Of a DNA stretch of 64,000 nt, positions 43,308 through 52,805 are shown one piece after another (positions within the stretch are counted from its first letter, which is position 1; each line of letters opens with the position of its first letter). The position numbers were made by a program, and so were the translations under genes. The notes beneath the pieces are model-generated. The model did not search any database and was not told the origin of the DNA. It saw only the letters and a list, made by a program, of their open reading frames with translations. The DNA is taken from positions 62,001 to 126,000 of the forward strand of contig NZ_FYAK01000002.1 in NCBI RefSeq assembly GCF_900185615.1, read 5' to 3'. This stretch comes from Photobacterium malacitanum. Lineage in GTDB: Bacteria; Pseudomonadota; Gammaproteobacteria; Enterobacterales; Vibrionaceae.

Positions 43308-44237
43308 ATGATTTTTTATGTTAACGAACTGCTCACTATGCCCAAGCTTTCTTTGAACAAAATTCCTATTGGCGTCAGATACATGCTGATGTCAGCATTG
43401 GCATTCGCATTAATGTCGAGTTGTGTGAAACTGGTGCATACCTATGGTATTCCAGTGTTTGAAATCGTTGCAGCGCGCGCGATTGTGTCATTATTGATTA
43501 GTTATGCAGATGTAAAGCGTAAAGGTATTTGTGTATGGGGGAACAATCGTAAGCTATTGTTAACTCGTGGTGTAACAGGATCGTTGGCGTTAATTTGTGT
43601 TTATTATGCTGTGTCGACGTTACCGCTCGCTGAAGCGACTATTTTACAATATCTAAACCCTGTCTTTACGGCGATTTTAGCAATACTTTTTCTTAGAGAA
43701 AAAATCCATATCACCACCATTATTTGTATTCTATGCTCAATCGTAGGCTTAGTATTAATGGTTGGGCCAGGATTAACGTTAGATCATGTTCAACAGCTGC
43801 CTTTATTTAGCATTGGTATTGCACTATTAGGCGCGTTTGGTAGTGGTGTGTCGTACATCATTGTCAAACGTTTAAGTACTACTGAAGATAGTTCGGTGAT
43901 CATCCTCTATTTCCCACTTATAGCGTTACCTTTATCGGTGATTTTATTGGGTAATGACTTTGTTATGCCATCTAAAGAAGCGCTTGGATTATTGCTATTT
44001 GTCGGTATTTTCACTCAATTTGGGCAAGTGGGTTTAACCAAAGCAATGAAAACAGAAGTGGCGAGTAAGGCAACCGCTTATTCATACATTCAAGTGGTGT
44101 TTTCGATTATATTAGGATGGTTAGTCTTTAGTGAAGTACCTTCAGTGTGGACGTTAGCTGGGGGCACAATGATTATTGTTGGAGCATTCGTTAATGTGCT
44201 CGGTAGTCTTCGCGCTCAAAAAACACGAAAAGTTTAA
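43308..44237 (+). CDS. EamA-family (DMT) transporter
   Basis: This 309-aa inner-membrane protein has ten helices as two EamA domains (about 22-150 and 165-300). Typical motifs are STLPLAEATILQYLNPVFTAILA in helix 3-4 and the duplicated TAYSYIQVVFSIILGWLVF. It likely moves a metabolite, possibly out of the cell; the substrate is not readable. The ATG at 43308 is used; ATG 43338 (MPKLS) is an alternative with a more usual N terminus. A hairpin terminator follows. Confidence 0.83.
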   Translation: MIFYVNELLTMPKLSLNKIPIGVRYMLMSALAFALMSSCVKLVHTYGIPVFEIVAARAIVSLLISYADVKRKGICVWGNNRKLLLTRGVTGSLALICVYYAVSTLPLAEATILQYLNPVFTAILAILFLREKIHITTIICILCSIVGLVLMVGPGLTLDHVQQLPLFSIGIALLGAFGSGVSYIIVKRLSTTEDSSVIILYFPLIALPLSVILLGNDFVMPSKEALGLLLFVGIFTQFGQVGLTKAMKTEVASKATAYSYIQVVFSIILGWLVFSEVPSVWTLAGGTMIIVGAFVNVLGSLRAQKTRKV

Positions 44238-44248
44238 GATATACAAAA

Positions 44249-44302
44249 CGAACAGCCCAGTAATCTGTGACCTTGATAAGGTCAAGATTGCTGGGCTTTT
44301 TA
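44249..44302. terminator. Terminator between convergent EamA and TDT transporter genes
   Basis: AGCCCAGTAATCT pairs with AGATTGCTGGGCT (one mismatch) around a second small stem, followed by TTTTTA. Confidence 0.75.
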
Positions 44303-44305
44303 TAT

Positions 44306-45427
44306 TTAGTTATTACCTTTTTTCGCTTTAATATGAACAACTGATGTAGGATTATGGAAAATCTTACCTTGCTTAAAGCCTTTTAATGTTCCTAATGCCG
44401 CTGTAACCCAAGCGAGAATTAAGAATGCGAAGAGAACAATTGCAGCCCATTGAAAAGCAGGTAAACCTGTATGGTGTGCAAGTTGAGTTGTACCGGTTAC
44501 ACAGGTACCAACGGGGAAGGTAAATGCCCACCATGTTAATGCAAATGGCATTTTACGACGCATAGCACGTAGGGTTAATAATGCCGCAACACAGAACCAC
44601 AACATAGCAAAGCCCCAAATAGGCACGCCGTATAAAATCGCCATCACATTCATTGCACTTGCAATTGGTTCATTAACGGTAATCAGTGCCGCCGTACCTA
44701 GACAGCCCGCAGCCGTAATCGATTGACCCAGAGGACCTAATACAATCCATAATGTTGGAACACGAGCACTGCCTGAAGTACCAGCATGCGCTAGACGACT
44801 CCAGATTAATGTAATAATAATAACCGACGCCATTAAGCTGATACCAAAACAAGCATACATGCCGTAAAGCAACGTTTGTTGAGCAGCAGAATGGGGCATA
44901 TGAGCCAAGAACATTGAACCGATAGTTGCAGAAACCATTGGCGGTACAACGGGCATTAGCCAGCCACCAAATGCCGCATCATCGTGAACTTCGTTATGAG
45001 TAAATAAACGGTAAGGAATAATAATCGCTGTAATAATACCGCTAATAGTACCGATCCAGAATAATGGCCAAGCAATATTAAGTGCAAGACTTTCACCGAA
45101 AAGACGTGGACCTAATAAGAGTGTGCCGCCAGCAACCGTTAGGAATGCCATTGGTGGCGCACCAAAGAATTGCGACATCACCGGATCATTAAATTGTCGT
45201 TTAATAATATGTGGCTTAGAAATTGTTTGATAACTCTTAAAAATTGTCATGAAAATGAGCATTGCAAACGCAATCAACCAAACAATAGTTGCAAAACCGA
45301 CGAGGTTTTTACCAATAAAAGGTAGACCCACAGCAGCATTAGCGATAATACCGGTACCCATTACTGAGGCAAACCAATTGGGGCCCATTTCTTTTTGTAG
45401 CTCAATTTGTTGTTTATTATTTGACAT
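44306..45427 (-). CDS. TDT/SLAC1-family transporter (TehA-like)
   Basis: This 373-aa membrane protein has ten helices with the TehA/SLAC1 fold. The opening GPNWFASVMGTGIIANAAVGLPF is the family signature with the conserved PxWF. A later FGAPPMAFLTVAGG, ALTWWAFTFPVGTCVTGT and WAAIVLF segments also fit. Members carry C4-dicarboxylates, tellurite or anions. The ATG at 45427 gives the correct N terminus; the longer frame to 45457 is not needed. The gene is divergent from a Cys-rich small protein. Confidence 0.85.
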   Translation of the reverse strand: MSNNKQQIELQKEMGPNWFASVMGTGIIANAAVGLPFIGKNLVGFATIVWLIAFAMLIFMTIFKSYQTISKPHIIKRQFNDPVMSQFFGAPPMAFLTVAGGTLLLGPRLFGESLALNIAWPLFWIGTISGIITAIIIPYRLFTHNEVHDDAAFGGWLMPVVPPMVSATIGSMFLAHMPHSAAQQTLLYGMYACFGISLMASVIIITLIWSRLAHAGTSGSARVPTLWIVLGPLGQSITAAGCLGTAALITVNEPIASAMNVMAILYGVPIWGFAMLWFCVAALLTLRAMRRKMPFALTWWAFTFPVGTCVTGTTQLAHHTGLPAFQWAAIVLFAFLILAWVTAALGTLKGFKQGKIFHNPTSVVHIKAKKGNN

Positions 45428-45756
45428 ATAATTACTTTTCAATGAGATAAAAATCACGATAGCGCATGAAATATCTATTTTTTATAAAAAGGATTGGTAT
45501 TAGTTTATATCTTTAAAATAACAATAAGATATTTATTACTAATATTACGCTGTTTAAAAGATATAGGAACTATAGCGCTATTTTTTATTTTGTAAAACTT
45601 AATCTAATGAATGAGGGTTTAACTTTAGCTTAACATGATTTGATAGTTATTATTTTTGCATATTTATAGGCCATGATTTTTCATCTTATTGAATTTATAG
45701 GTTTTATTATAAGCAATATGATATAAAACTAATTCTAAGAAATAGAGGATAATATA
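45428..45756. other. Non-coding divergent region, AT-rich
   Basis: I see no gene. The region lies between the TDT transporter and the Cys-rich 106-aa protein and must hold both promoters. It is AT-rich and has no strong hairpin. AGAGGA precedes the downstream ATG. Confidence 0.4.
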
Positions 45757-46077
45757 ATGTACGCAATAAATAATGATTATTACCGTGGTGCGTTTACTAT
45801 TAATACAACAATATCAGGCTCAGGTGTAGTACAGGGTTATTGTTGGTGTCTGTCATCGACGTCAACCACGATAACTATCGAAATTGCTGAAGATCAAGCA
45901 ATTGATAGTGAAAGTTTACCTTTATTAGGTTATGGCTGTAGTGGTTGGATCTATGAACTGCCACTAACATTTGAACCTGATAAAATTGAAGCAACAATTG
46001 ATACTGCAATGAAATTATTTCGTGAAAATAAGCTGACTTACTTTCCAGCAGTTACTTGCAGTTGTAGTGATTTGTAA
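45757..46077 (+). CDS. Small Cys-rich protein, unknown
   Basis: This 106-aa protein has no signal peptide and is not one I recognise. It contains six Cys: C29 and C31 (GYCWCLS), C55 (YGCSGW), and C101, C103 at the end (TCSCSDL). A beta-rich middle (STTITIEIAED) is followed by a helix (ATIDTAMKLFREN). The spaced CxC pairs suggest metal binding or a CxC disulphide. The ribosome site AGAGGA is strong, so translation is likely. No function is proposed. Confidence 0.55.
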   Translation: MYAINNDYYRGAFTINTTISGSGVVQGYCWCLSSTSTTITIEIAEDQAIDSESLPLLGYGCSGWIYELPLTFEPDKIEATIDTAMKLFRENKLTYFPAVTCSCSDL

Positions 46078-46387
46078 TATTGGTTGGCGGTATATAATCA
46101 GCTTCTCTAGCCTTAATTTAAATCGTCAATAATTACCATATATTAATATGATGATAAGATTTTATTACTCTTTAATTATATAACAATAATATATATTTGT
46201 GCTAGTATTGATAGAATTAAAACCAATAGTTATTAGTTAGATAATAATACTATTTTTTCTTTTTAAATGTGGTGCTATGGTATAACGATATTTATTAAAA
46301 GAAATAGTTAATAAATAACATTGGTTTTATTTGTATTGTTTATAATATGAATGGCCGCTTTTATTACATGTAATATACGGATGTGTC
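46078..46387. other. Non-coding AT-rich gap
   Basis: No gene, clear hairpin or known regulatory motif is visible between the Cys-rich protein and the following membrane protein. AT content is very high. Confidence 0.4.
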
Positions 46388-46984
46388 ATGGATGATTTAT
46401 TTTCAATATTAAACCTTAAGTGTATTATTAAATTTATGCATTTAGCTGGGTTGTCTATTGGGCTCGGTTGTGCTTGGATGCTTGATGCCTTTATTCTTAA
46501 ACATATTAAAAAAGAGATCACGCATGAAAAATATCAAACAATTGATTTTGTAAGTAAATTTGTATTTGCTGGTCTTGGTATGTTATGGGTTTCTGGGTTG
46601 CTTTTTATTGTTCATTATTATTTATACACCCCAGAAAATTTAATGAATCAAAAAATATGGGGTAAGTTATTTATTGTATTAATATTAACCGTTAATGGTT
46701 ATTTTGTGCATAAGTTAATAATCCCTAAAATTAAAAATGCTATTGGTTCGACGTTGCTTAATACTTTAACTGGATATGAAATTATGATCGTTACAGCTGT
46801 AGGGACTATTTCTTTTGTTTCTTGGTTATTTCCAATTGTACTTGGCGTAGCAAAAACATTAAATTTTTCTGTTTCAGCAATAGATATTATCGTATTTTAT
46901 TTTGTTTTTTTAATTGTTACTGCAATTGTTGCAAATATTATTGCCCAATTTTTTATTAAGACAAAAGCTGTTGTGCATAAATAG
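46388..46984 (+). CDS. Integral membrane protein, unknown
   Basis: This 198-aa protein has five hydrophobic helices (about 12-32, 52-75, 88-108, 125-150, 160-188). The first helix contains KFMHLAGLSIGLG, where His in the membrane is a feature shared with CopD- or DUF2269-type proteins that may bind haem or copper. I cannot place it firmly. The rest is hydrophobic with Lys-rich loops, positive inside. There is no neighbour that suggests a role. Confidence 0.5.
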   Translation: MDDLFSILNLKCIIKFMHLAGLSIGLGCAWMLDAFILKHIKKEITHEKYQTIDFVSKFVFAGLGMLWVSGLLFIVHYYLYTPENLMNQKIWGKLFIVLILTVNGYFVHKLIIPKIKNAIGSTLLNTLTGYEIMIVTAVGTISFVSWLFPIVLGVAKTLNFSVSAIDIIVFYFVFLIVTAIVANIIAQFFIKTKAVVHK

Positions 46985-46998
46985 ATTTATAGAAAGAT

Positions 46999-47045
46999 AA
47001 AAAAGCGTAATACTGTACTCATTTGATATGAGAGAGTATTACGCT
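46999..47045. terminator. Terminator between convergent membrane and DUF2541-like genes
   Basis: AGCGTAATACT and AGTATTACGCT form a perfect 11-bp stem with an internal CTCAT/ATGAG stem. On the minus strand it is followed by TTTTTT. Confidence 0.8.
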
Positions 47046-47080
47046 ATTTAAATGACTATTTTATTATCGTTATAAAGGTA

Positions 47081-47455
47081 TTAATCAATACCGATGACTT
47101 TAACACCAGCACGCGTACCTTCAGAGTTTCCTGATACTTCAATATGCTTGATACAACGCTCATAACCAAATAGACGTACGCCTGTATCTTGATCTTTCTT
47201 CACATCACGATAATAGTTAAACGTTTTTTCTTCGCCGTTACGGAAGCGCACTTTTACACGATCAAGTTTAAGATCTCGTTGTGCTTCGATTTTGAAACCT
47301 TTCGCATTACGGCAAATTGGAAAAGGGATCTTTCCTTTTACATTACCAATTTCAAGTAGCCAAGTGTGACCTAAAGTAAACGTACCGGCAGTTGCTGGAA
47401 GAGATGTGACAAGGCCACCTGCAAGTAGCGCTAGTCCAATTAAGCCTTTTTTCAT
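47081..47455 (-). CDS. Exported DUF2541-like small protein
   Basis: This 124-aa protein has a signal peptide (about 1-23, ending ATA-G). The mature part has two Cys (C49 in PICRNAKG and C101 in ERCIKHIEV) that could form a disulphide. It has beta-sheet segments such as LDRVKVRFRNGEEKTF. The Cys spacing and the late CxK-H-I-E-V-S-G pattern resemble E. coli YaaI and the DUF2541 family. Similarity is partial. Function is unknown; periplasmic location is likely. It is monocistronic. Confidence 0.6.
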   Translation of the reverse strand: MKKGLIGLALLAGGLVTSLPATAGTFTLGHTWLLEIGNVKGKIPFPICRNAKGFKIEAQRDLKLDRVKVRFRNGEEKTFNYYRDVKKDQDTGVRLFGYERCIKHIEVSGNSEGTRAGVKVIGID

Positions 47456-47631
47456 TTTTTTACACTCTATTGAATTTGTGCAAAAAGTATATCACTCCAC
47501 AATGTAAACTCAAGGGTTTACTTGTAACCAAGTATTTCTATTATGAATAAGGTCTGTCATTATTATATCAATATGTTTGTTGTCTTATTGTAAGAAAAAC
47601 AATAGCAGTATCTTAGAAGAGGTTTTGCATC

Positions 47632-47946
47632 ATGATTTTAGCAACAACAGAAACGGTCCCTGAACGTGAGATTATCGCTATACTAGGTATAGTAACGGGT
47701 AACGTAGTGCAATCTAAGCACATTGGCCGTGACATTATGGCTAGTCTTAAGGGAATTGTTGGTGGAGAATTAAAAGGTTACACCGAGATGTTTAATGAAG
47801 CGCGAGATCAAGCAATGTCACGCTTAGAAACAGAGGCCTTAGCATTAGGTGCTGATGCAGTTATTGGTGTGCGTTTTACAACCAGTGCTATAATGGATGG
47901 TGCATGTGAATTACTCGCGTTTGGTACCGCTGTAAAATTACGTTAA
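47632..47946 (+). CDS. YbjQ/UPF0145-family protein
   Basis: This 104-aa protein matches the YbjQ family: IAILGIVTGNVVQSKHIGRDIMASLKGIVGGELKGYTEM, then ARDQAMSRLETEALALGADAVIGVRF. The fold is a pentameric beta-rich one in known structures. The role is unproven, perhaps linked to metal or envelope homeostasis. AGAAGAGG precedes the ATG. It lies 64 bp before the DUF3703 gene in the same direction. Confidence 0.85.
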   Translation: MILATTETVPEREIIAILGIVTGNVVQSKHIGRDIMASLKGIVGGELKGYTEMFNEARDQAMSRLETEALALGADAVIGVRFTTSAIMDGACELLAFGTAVKLR

Positions 47947-48010
47947 TGCAATGTATATAAATAGATTGAGTGTGGGCTAATTATTTAAGGATGAATAATA
48001 ACTCGGAGGG

Positions 48011-48382
48011 ATGATGAGTAACTTTAGTCATAATATAGCGCCTTATGTTAAAAGGGAATTGATTCGCTCATATCGAGCACAAAAAAGAGCTGATCCAGTT
48101 GCCGCATTTCGGTATTTAGAAAATGCACATGTGTTGGGGCAAGAATCAACTTATTGGCACGTTAAGGTACATTATTTGATGTTACGTTGGGCGATTAAAC
48201 AGCGTGATGTTAAAGAAGTGATAGGGCAACTTATACGTATTGTCGGGGCGGCATTATTAACCGCTGTTGACGGTGTACCAATGGGGAATACCGGAGGCAG
48301 TAATGTACACGCACTTAAAGTCATGCCTATTTCAGCAGAACATGCAGAGATAATTACTAAAACCAAAGGATTATCTCGTTAA
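48011..48382 (+). CDS. DUF3703 family protein
   Basis: This 123-aa cytosolic protein matches DUF3703: AAFRYLENAHVLGQEST, then HVKVHYLMLRWAIKQRDVKEVIGQLIRIVGA, and GVPMGNTGGSNV. The family is of unknown function. GGAGG at 48005-48009 could serve either ATG at 48011 or ATG at 48014. Because it is near YbjQ in the same direction, the two may be co-transcribed. Confidence 0.82.
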   Translation: MMSNFSHNIAPYVKRELIRSYRAQKRADPVAAFRYLENAHVLGQESTYWHVKVHYLMLRWAIKQRDVKEVIGQLIRIVGAALLTAVDGVPMGNTGGSNVHALKVMPISAEHAEIITKTKGLSR

Positions 48383-48447
48383 CTAATATTTTGTTATCTT
48401 CATTTGGAGCGATGATGAGTCATCGCTCCACAATCATCGTCAAATAA

Positions 48448-48948
48448 TTATTCGTTAATGACCACTTGCTGAATAATGATAGGACAACAAGGTACGTCCT
48501 CATAACCTTGACTCGTGGTTGTTTCAGTTTTGGCGATATGATTGACAACATCCATTCCCGCCACGACATTCCCAAACACAGCATAACCCCAGCCATTGTT
48601 TGTTGTTGCTGTGTAATCCAGGAAATCATTATCCGCAAGATTAATAAAAAACTGCGCCGTTGCTGAGTGAGGTGCCTCTGTGCGCGCCATTGCAATAGTA
48701 CCGAGCGTATTTTTAAGACCTCGGTTAGCTTCATTAACAATTGGTTCTCGCGTCAGCTTTTCGACTAAATCTTCATTATGACCACCACCTTGAATCATAA
48801 AGCCATCAATAACACGATGAAAAATGGTATCGTTATAAAAACCATCGCGGCAATATTGAATAAAATTACGCACAGTAACTGGGGCTTTTTGTTTATTGAG
48901 GCTAATTTCTATATTGCCAACATTGGTAATTAAAATAATGGTTGTCAT
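48448..48948 (-). CDS. Cyclophilin-type peptidyl-prolyl isomerase (PpiB-like)
   Basis: This 166-aa cytosolic enzyme isomerises Xaa-Pro bonds. Cyclophilin motifs are [20 protein letters not shown] (catalytic Arg in FHR), [26 protein letters not shown], and the substrate-binding WGYAVFG. The start is the ATG at 48948; a GTG at 48954 is in frame but less likely. It has no signal peptide, so it is the PpiB rather than PpiA type. It is a single gene. Confidence 0.9.
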   Translation of the reverse strand: MTTIILITNVGNIEISLNKQKAPVTVRNFIQYCRDGFYNDTIFHRVIDGFMIQGGGHNEDLVEKLTREPIVNEANRGLKNTLGTIAMARTEAPHSATAQFFINLADNDFLDYTATTNNGWGYAVFGNVVAGMDVVNHIAKTETTTSQGYEDVPCCPIIIQQVVINE

Positions 48949-49062
48949 CGTCACTATCTGATTGGGGATATTATTCGCAGTATACGTAATTTATAACCTA
49001 AACTGTAGCTGCGACAGTAAGTAAAACAGCGATAATATAATATGTTGAAAGGAATTAAGGCA

Positions 49063-50040
49063 ATGAACACGAAGATGATCCGCTGGGGCATGATTGGTTG
49101 TGGGGCGGTGACTGAAGTTAAAAGTGGGCCTGCTTATCATAAAGTTGACAATTTCACTCTAGCGGCAGTTATGCGTCGAGATCAAGCTTTAGCATGTGAT
49201 TACGCACAGCGACACAATGTTGAGGCGGTATACGCAGACGCTGATATGCTTATTAATGACTCGACTATCGATGCGGTCTATATTGCAACACCACCTGATA
49301 GCCATAAAGAACTCGCTTTGAAAGTGGCACAGGCTGGGAAGATCTGTTGTGTGGAGAAGCCATTAGCTCCTAATTATGCGGATTGCCAAGCCATCGTTGC
49401 TGCATTTGAAGCTGCACAATTGCCATTATTCGTTGCTTATTATCGCCGTTCTTTACCACGGTTTAATCATATAAAGCAGTTGCTTGATAACAATGAAATT
49501 GGTGAAATACGCCATATTAGTTGGCATTTAAATAAACCAGCTAACCCAATGGATCTGTCACAGCAATATAATTGGCGCACCGATAAAACCATTGCTGCTG
49601 GTGGTTATTTTGATGATCTTGCTAGCCATGGTTTAGACTTATTTGGTTATTTGTTAGGTGATTTTGCTAGCGTAAAAGGTATTGGAATTAATCAACAGCA
49701 TTTATATACCGCGTTAGATGCAGTCAGTGCGTGTTGGTTACATGAGAGTGGTGTAACAGGCAGTGGCAGTTGGAATTTTGGTGGTCACTCACGACAAGAT
49801 AACGTCGTGATTTATGGCAGCTTGGGTGAAATTCGATTTTCAGTGTTTGATGAAGCTCCGATAGAAGTCATTATTGGTGATAAGCAGCAACAGATTGTTA
49901 TTGAAAATCCGACCAATATTCAGTTGTACCATATTGATAATATGCGTAAGCAACTTTTAGAAGGACAGCCACATCCATCGACAGGTAAAACAGCAGCACA
50001 TACCGGTTGGGTAATGTCGCAGATAGTTGCTGCCGAGTAG
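49063..50040 (+). CDS. Gfo/Idh/MocA-family oxidoreductase
   Basis: This 325-aa NAD(P)-dependent dehydrogenase has the Rossmann start WGMIGCGAVTEVKSGPA, then DAVYIATPPDSH and the family motif VEKPLAPNY. The EKP Lys is catalytic in this family. A C-terminal alpha/beta domain carries GGYFDDLASHGLDLFGYLLG with the catalytic His. It acts on a sugar or sugar-alcohol ring, substrate unknown. The ATG at 49063 is preferred, with AAGGA 10 nt upstream; ATG 49042 is also open. It ends at a short tandem repeat. Confidence 0.85.
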   Translation: MNTKMIRWGMIGCGAVTEVKSGPAYHKVDNFTLAAVMRRDQALACDYAQRHNVEAVYADADMLINDSTIDAVYIATPPDSHKELALKVAQAGKICCVEKPLAPNYADCQAIVAAFEAAQLPLFVAYYRRSLPRFNHIKQLLDNNEIGEIRHISWHLNKPANPMDLSQQYNWRTDKTIAAGGYFDDLASHGLDLFGYLLGDFASVKGIGINQQHLYTALDAVSACWLHESGVTGSGSWNFGGHSRQDNVVIYGSLGEIRFSVFDEAPIEVIIGDKQQQIVIENPTNIQLYHIDNMRKQLLEGQPHPSTGKTAAHTGWVMSQIVAAE

Positions 50041-50061
50041 TTGCTGCCGAGTAGTTGCTGC
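50026..50061. repeat. 14-bp tandem repeat at the end of the oxidoreductase gene
   Basis: GTTGCTGCCGAGTA appears twice (50026-50039, 50040-50053) with a partial third copy. The first copy carries the stop codon (GAG TAG), so the repeat lies across the end of the gene. Confidence 0.85.
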
Positions 50062-50089
50062 AAACAGTAACTGGTGACGCTGTCACTTT

Positions 50090-50127
50090 AAGTAGCAAGT
50101 TATACATCATAATATAACTTGCTACTA
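50090..50127. terminator. Hairpin between convergent oxidoreductase and ybiT genes
   Basis: AGTAGCAAGTTAT and ATAACTTGCTACT form a perfect 13-bp stem with a 10-nt loop. No U-tract, but placed between convergent stops. Confidence 0.6.
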
Positions 50128-50134
50128 AGGAGTA

Positions 50135-51739
50135 TTAAGCAGCGTTACTTTCAAGAGCAAGGTTTGACATGTATTCGTCAAATGTGCCGTGGAAGTTAAT
50201 CACTTGTTTGTCACGAATATCAATAATGCGTGTTGCCAATGATGATACAAATTCACGGTCATGACTAACAAAAATCAACGTGCCTTCATATACTTTTAGG
50301 GCGCTGTTTAGTGCTTCAATCGCTTCCATATCCATGTGGTTTGTTGGTTCATCCATTACCAATACGTTAATGTTTAGCATCATTAGTTTGCCAAAGATTA
50401 AACGGTTCTTCTCACCACCAGAGCAGTTTTTCACTTTCTTGTTAATATCATCGGCGGTAAATAACAAACGACCAAGAATAGCGCGGACGGCAAGATCATC
50501 ATGATCCTTCGTTCGCCATTGTGAAATCCAGTCAAAGATGCCTAGATCGTTATCAAAATCTGCAGAGCTATCTTGAGGGCAGTAACCGATTGATGCATTT
50601 TCAGACCACTTAATCACGCCATGGTTATGCTTTAGTTCATTGACTAAACAACGTAGCATAGTGGTTTTACCGACACCATTTTCACCAATGATGGCTAATT
50701 TAGAGCCAGCTTCAAGGATGAGATCGCCGCCTTCAAATAATGTCTCGCCATCAAAGCCATGGCCTAATTCTTCTAAAATTAAAGCCTGACGGTAAAGTGC
50801 TTTACCCGGCTTAAAGCTTAATGATGGCTTTAATCGGCTTGATGATTTAACTTCATCAAGCTTAATTTTATCCATTTTTTTAGCACGAGAGCTAGCTTGT
50901 TTGGCTTTTGAAGCATTGGCACCAAAACGGTTTACGAAATCTTGTAGTTCATTGATTTCAGCAGTTTTCTTAGCATTTTCAGATAATAGCTGCTCTTGAA
51001 TGAGTGTTGACGCTTCAATAAATTTCTCGTAGTTACCAGGGTAAATACGTAGCTCACCGTAGTCGATATCAGCCATGTGAGTACACACAGAGTTTAGAAA
51101 GTGACGGTCGTGAGAAATAATGATCATGGTACATTTACGCTGATTTAACTCACCAGCAAGCCAGTTAATGGTGTGAATGTCCAAGTTGTTGGTTGGTTCG
51201 TCAAGTAACAAAATGTCAGGGTTAGAGAATAATGCCTGTGCCAATAACACTCGCAGTTTCCAACCAGGAGCAACCTGTGACATTAAGCCGTAATGTAGCT
51301 CTTCATCAATACCAGCATCGATTAGAAGTTGTCCTGCGCGACTTTCTGCACTGTAGCCATCCATTTCTGCAAATTCGCTTTCTAGCTCAGCCACAGCCAT
51401 GCCGTCTTCTTCTGTCATCTCTGGCAGCGCATAAATACGGTCACGCTCTTGTTTGACTTTCCATAACGCCGCATCACCCATGATAACGGCATCAATAACC
51501 GTATATTGCTCAAACGCAAACTGGTCTTGACTTAGCGTACCTAAACGCTGGCCTTGAGAAATAGATACGTTACCAGAGCTTGGTGCTAGAGCGCCGCTAA
51601 GGATTTTCATAAAGGTCGATTTGCCGCAACCATTCGCGCCGATAAGACCATAACGGTTACCGTTACCAAATTTAGCTGAAATGTTTTCAAATAACGGCTC
51701 AGCGCCAAATTGCATTGTAATGTTTGCGGTAGATATCAA
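50135..51739 (-). CDS. ybiT: YbiT, ABC-F translation factor
   Basis: This 534-aa soluble ABC-F protein has two ATPase domains. Domain 1 carries GANGCGKST, then [14 protein letters not shown] as a degenerate signature and [11 protein letters not shown]. Domain 2 carries [17 protein letters not shown] and [10 protein letters not shown]. It matches recalled E. coli YbiT (530 aa) along the whole length, including GLIGANG and YCPQD. ABC-F proteins act on the ribosome rather than in the membrane. The start is TTG at 51739, with AGGA upstream. Confidence 0.93.
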   Translation of the reverse strand: MISTANITMQFGAEPLFENISAKFGNGNRYGLIGANGCGKSTFMKILSGALAPSSGNVSISQGQRLGTLSQDQFAFEQYTVIDAVIMGDAALWKVKQERDRIYALPEMTEEDGMAVAELESEFAEMDGYSAESRAGQLLIDAGIDEELHYGLMSQVAPGWKLRVLLAQALFSNPDILLLDEPTNNLDIHTINWLAGELNQRKCTMIIISHDRHFLNSVCTHMADIDYGELRIYPGNYEKFIEASTLIQEQLLSENAKKTAEINELQDFVNRFGANASKAKQASSRAKKMDKIKLDEVKSSSRLKPSLSFKPGKALYRQALILEELGHGFDGETLFEGGDLILEAGSKLAIIGENGVGKTTMLRCLVNELKHNHGVIKWSENASIGYCPQDSSADFDNDLGIFDWISQWRTKDHDDLAVRAILGRLLFTADDINKKVKNCSGGEKNRLIFGKLMMLNINVLVMDEPTNHMDMEAIEALNSALKVYEGTLIFVSHDREFVSSLATRIIDIRDKQVINFHGTFDEYMSNLALESNAA

Positions 51740-51882
51740 GAGGTAGTCCTAGCAGTTTTATTCGGTGATTTTTTGACAGTGCGCCAAAAGAAGATGCACG
51801 AAAACAGAGATAGATGTAAAGGGGGCGGATTATACAGAGGTTTGTTTGTAAATGTCGAGGGTGAAAATGTAACCAAGGTAAG

Positions 51883-51919
51883 ATAACAGCCTTATAAAAA
51901 GAAAGATTAAGGCTGTTAT
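51883..51919 (-). terminator. Hairpin after marC
   Basis: ATAACAGCCTT and AAGGCTGTTAT form a perfect 11-bp stem, placed 28 bp beyond the marC stop on the minus strand. Confidence 0.6.
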
Positions 51920-51947
51920 TTAAGTGCGAGGAGTAAATTGCAGCTAA

Positions 51948-52595
51948 TTATTTGGCTAAATTAGCGGTGTCAAACAACATAAATGCATCGTGTACACCTT
52001 GAATTAACATTTGCATACCGATAACAGTTAAAATTAATCCCATTAAGCGGGTAGTGATAGTAATGCCAGCTTCACCGACTTTATCGACCAGTTTCGGCCC
52101 ATAAAGAAAACATACCAAAGTAATTAAACACAAGCTTGCAAACGCAATAATAGTGATGATCGTGTGTAGAAATGAACCTGATGCCGAGTAGTTCATCGCT
52201 GTCGCTATGGTGCCAGGGCCGGCTAAAATAGGCAGTGCTAATGGTGAAATTGAAATGTCTTTTTCTTCACTGACCTGATCAGTTTTTTCATCTGAGTGCA
52301 TTTTTGAGCTATCACCTTGAAGCATGTGATAGCCAACCAGAAAGACTAAAATACCACCTGAAAGTCGTAATGCAGGTAAGGTAATACTGAACAGTTCAAA
52401 GATCCCTTTACCTAATAAACAGAAGGTAGCAATAATAAAAAAGGCAGCGGTAAGGGCTTTAAATGCAGTTTTTCGGCGTTGCTCTGGCGTTTGACTTCCT
52501 GTCATTCCGACAAAAACAGCGGTATTAGCAATGGGGTTCATCATGGCAAAGAAACCCATAAATACTGTGATTGTCATTGTTGTAATATCGTGCAT
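51948..52595 (-). CDS. MarC-family inner-membrane protein
   Basis: This 215-aa protein has six helices. The family motifs are FFAMMNPIANTAVFVGMTG near the start and ISPLALPILAGPGTIATAM after the cytoplasmic loop. Function is unproven; members were once linked to multiple antibiotic resistance without direct support. The ATG at 52595 has AAAGG 6 nt upstream and is chosen over ATG 52601 and the longer frame to 52679. It is monocistronic. Confidence 0.83.
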   Translation of the reverse strand: MHDITTMTITVFMGFFAMMNPIANTAVFVGMTGSQTPEQRRKTAFKALTAAFFIIATFCLLGKGIFELFSITLPALRLSGGILVFLVGYHMLQGDSSKMHSDEKTDQVSEEKDISISPLALPILAGPGTIATAMNYSASGSFLHTIITIIAFASLCLITLVCFLYGPKLVDKVGEAGITITTRLMGLILTVIGMQMLIQGVHDAFMLFDTANLAK

Positions 52596-52805
52596 AACCA
52601 TCCTTTTGGTTAATTTATTGTTATTTAATTGATTACAATAGCACGGTTTTTTGAGTGATGAACGTAAATATCTGGACAAAAACAGTAATTACGTGATTTA
52701 TCGTCTACATATTGGGGTTTGTGATTTTTTTAGCTGCAGAATCTCAATTGGATTCGATAATTGAATAACATCCGTTCCGTGTTTTTAGTATGGGTTTAGG
52801 TTACT

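Noticed and set aside
48420-48740. Minus-strand frame in another register over the cyclophilin gene
   Set aside because: It overlaps a strongly conserved cyclophilin gene in a different frame and shows no domain.
50026-50061. 14-bp tandem repeat considered as an attachment site
   Set aside because: Only two full copies, adjacent, with no integrase nearby; likely a simple duplication.
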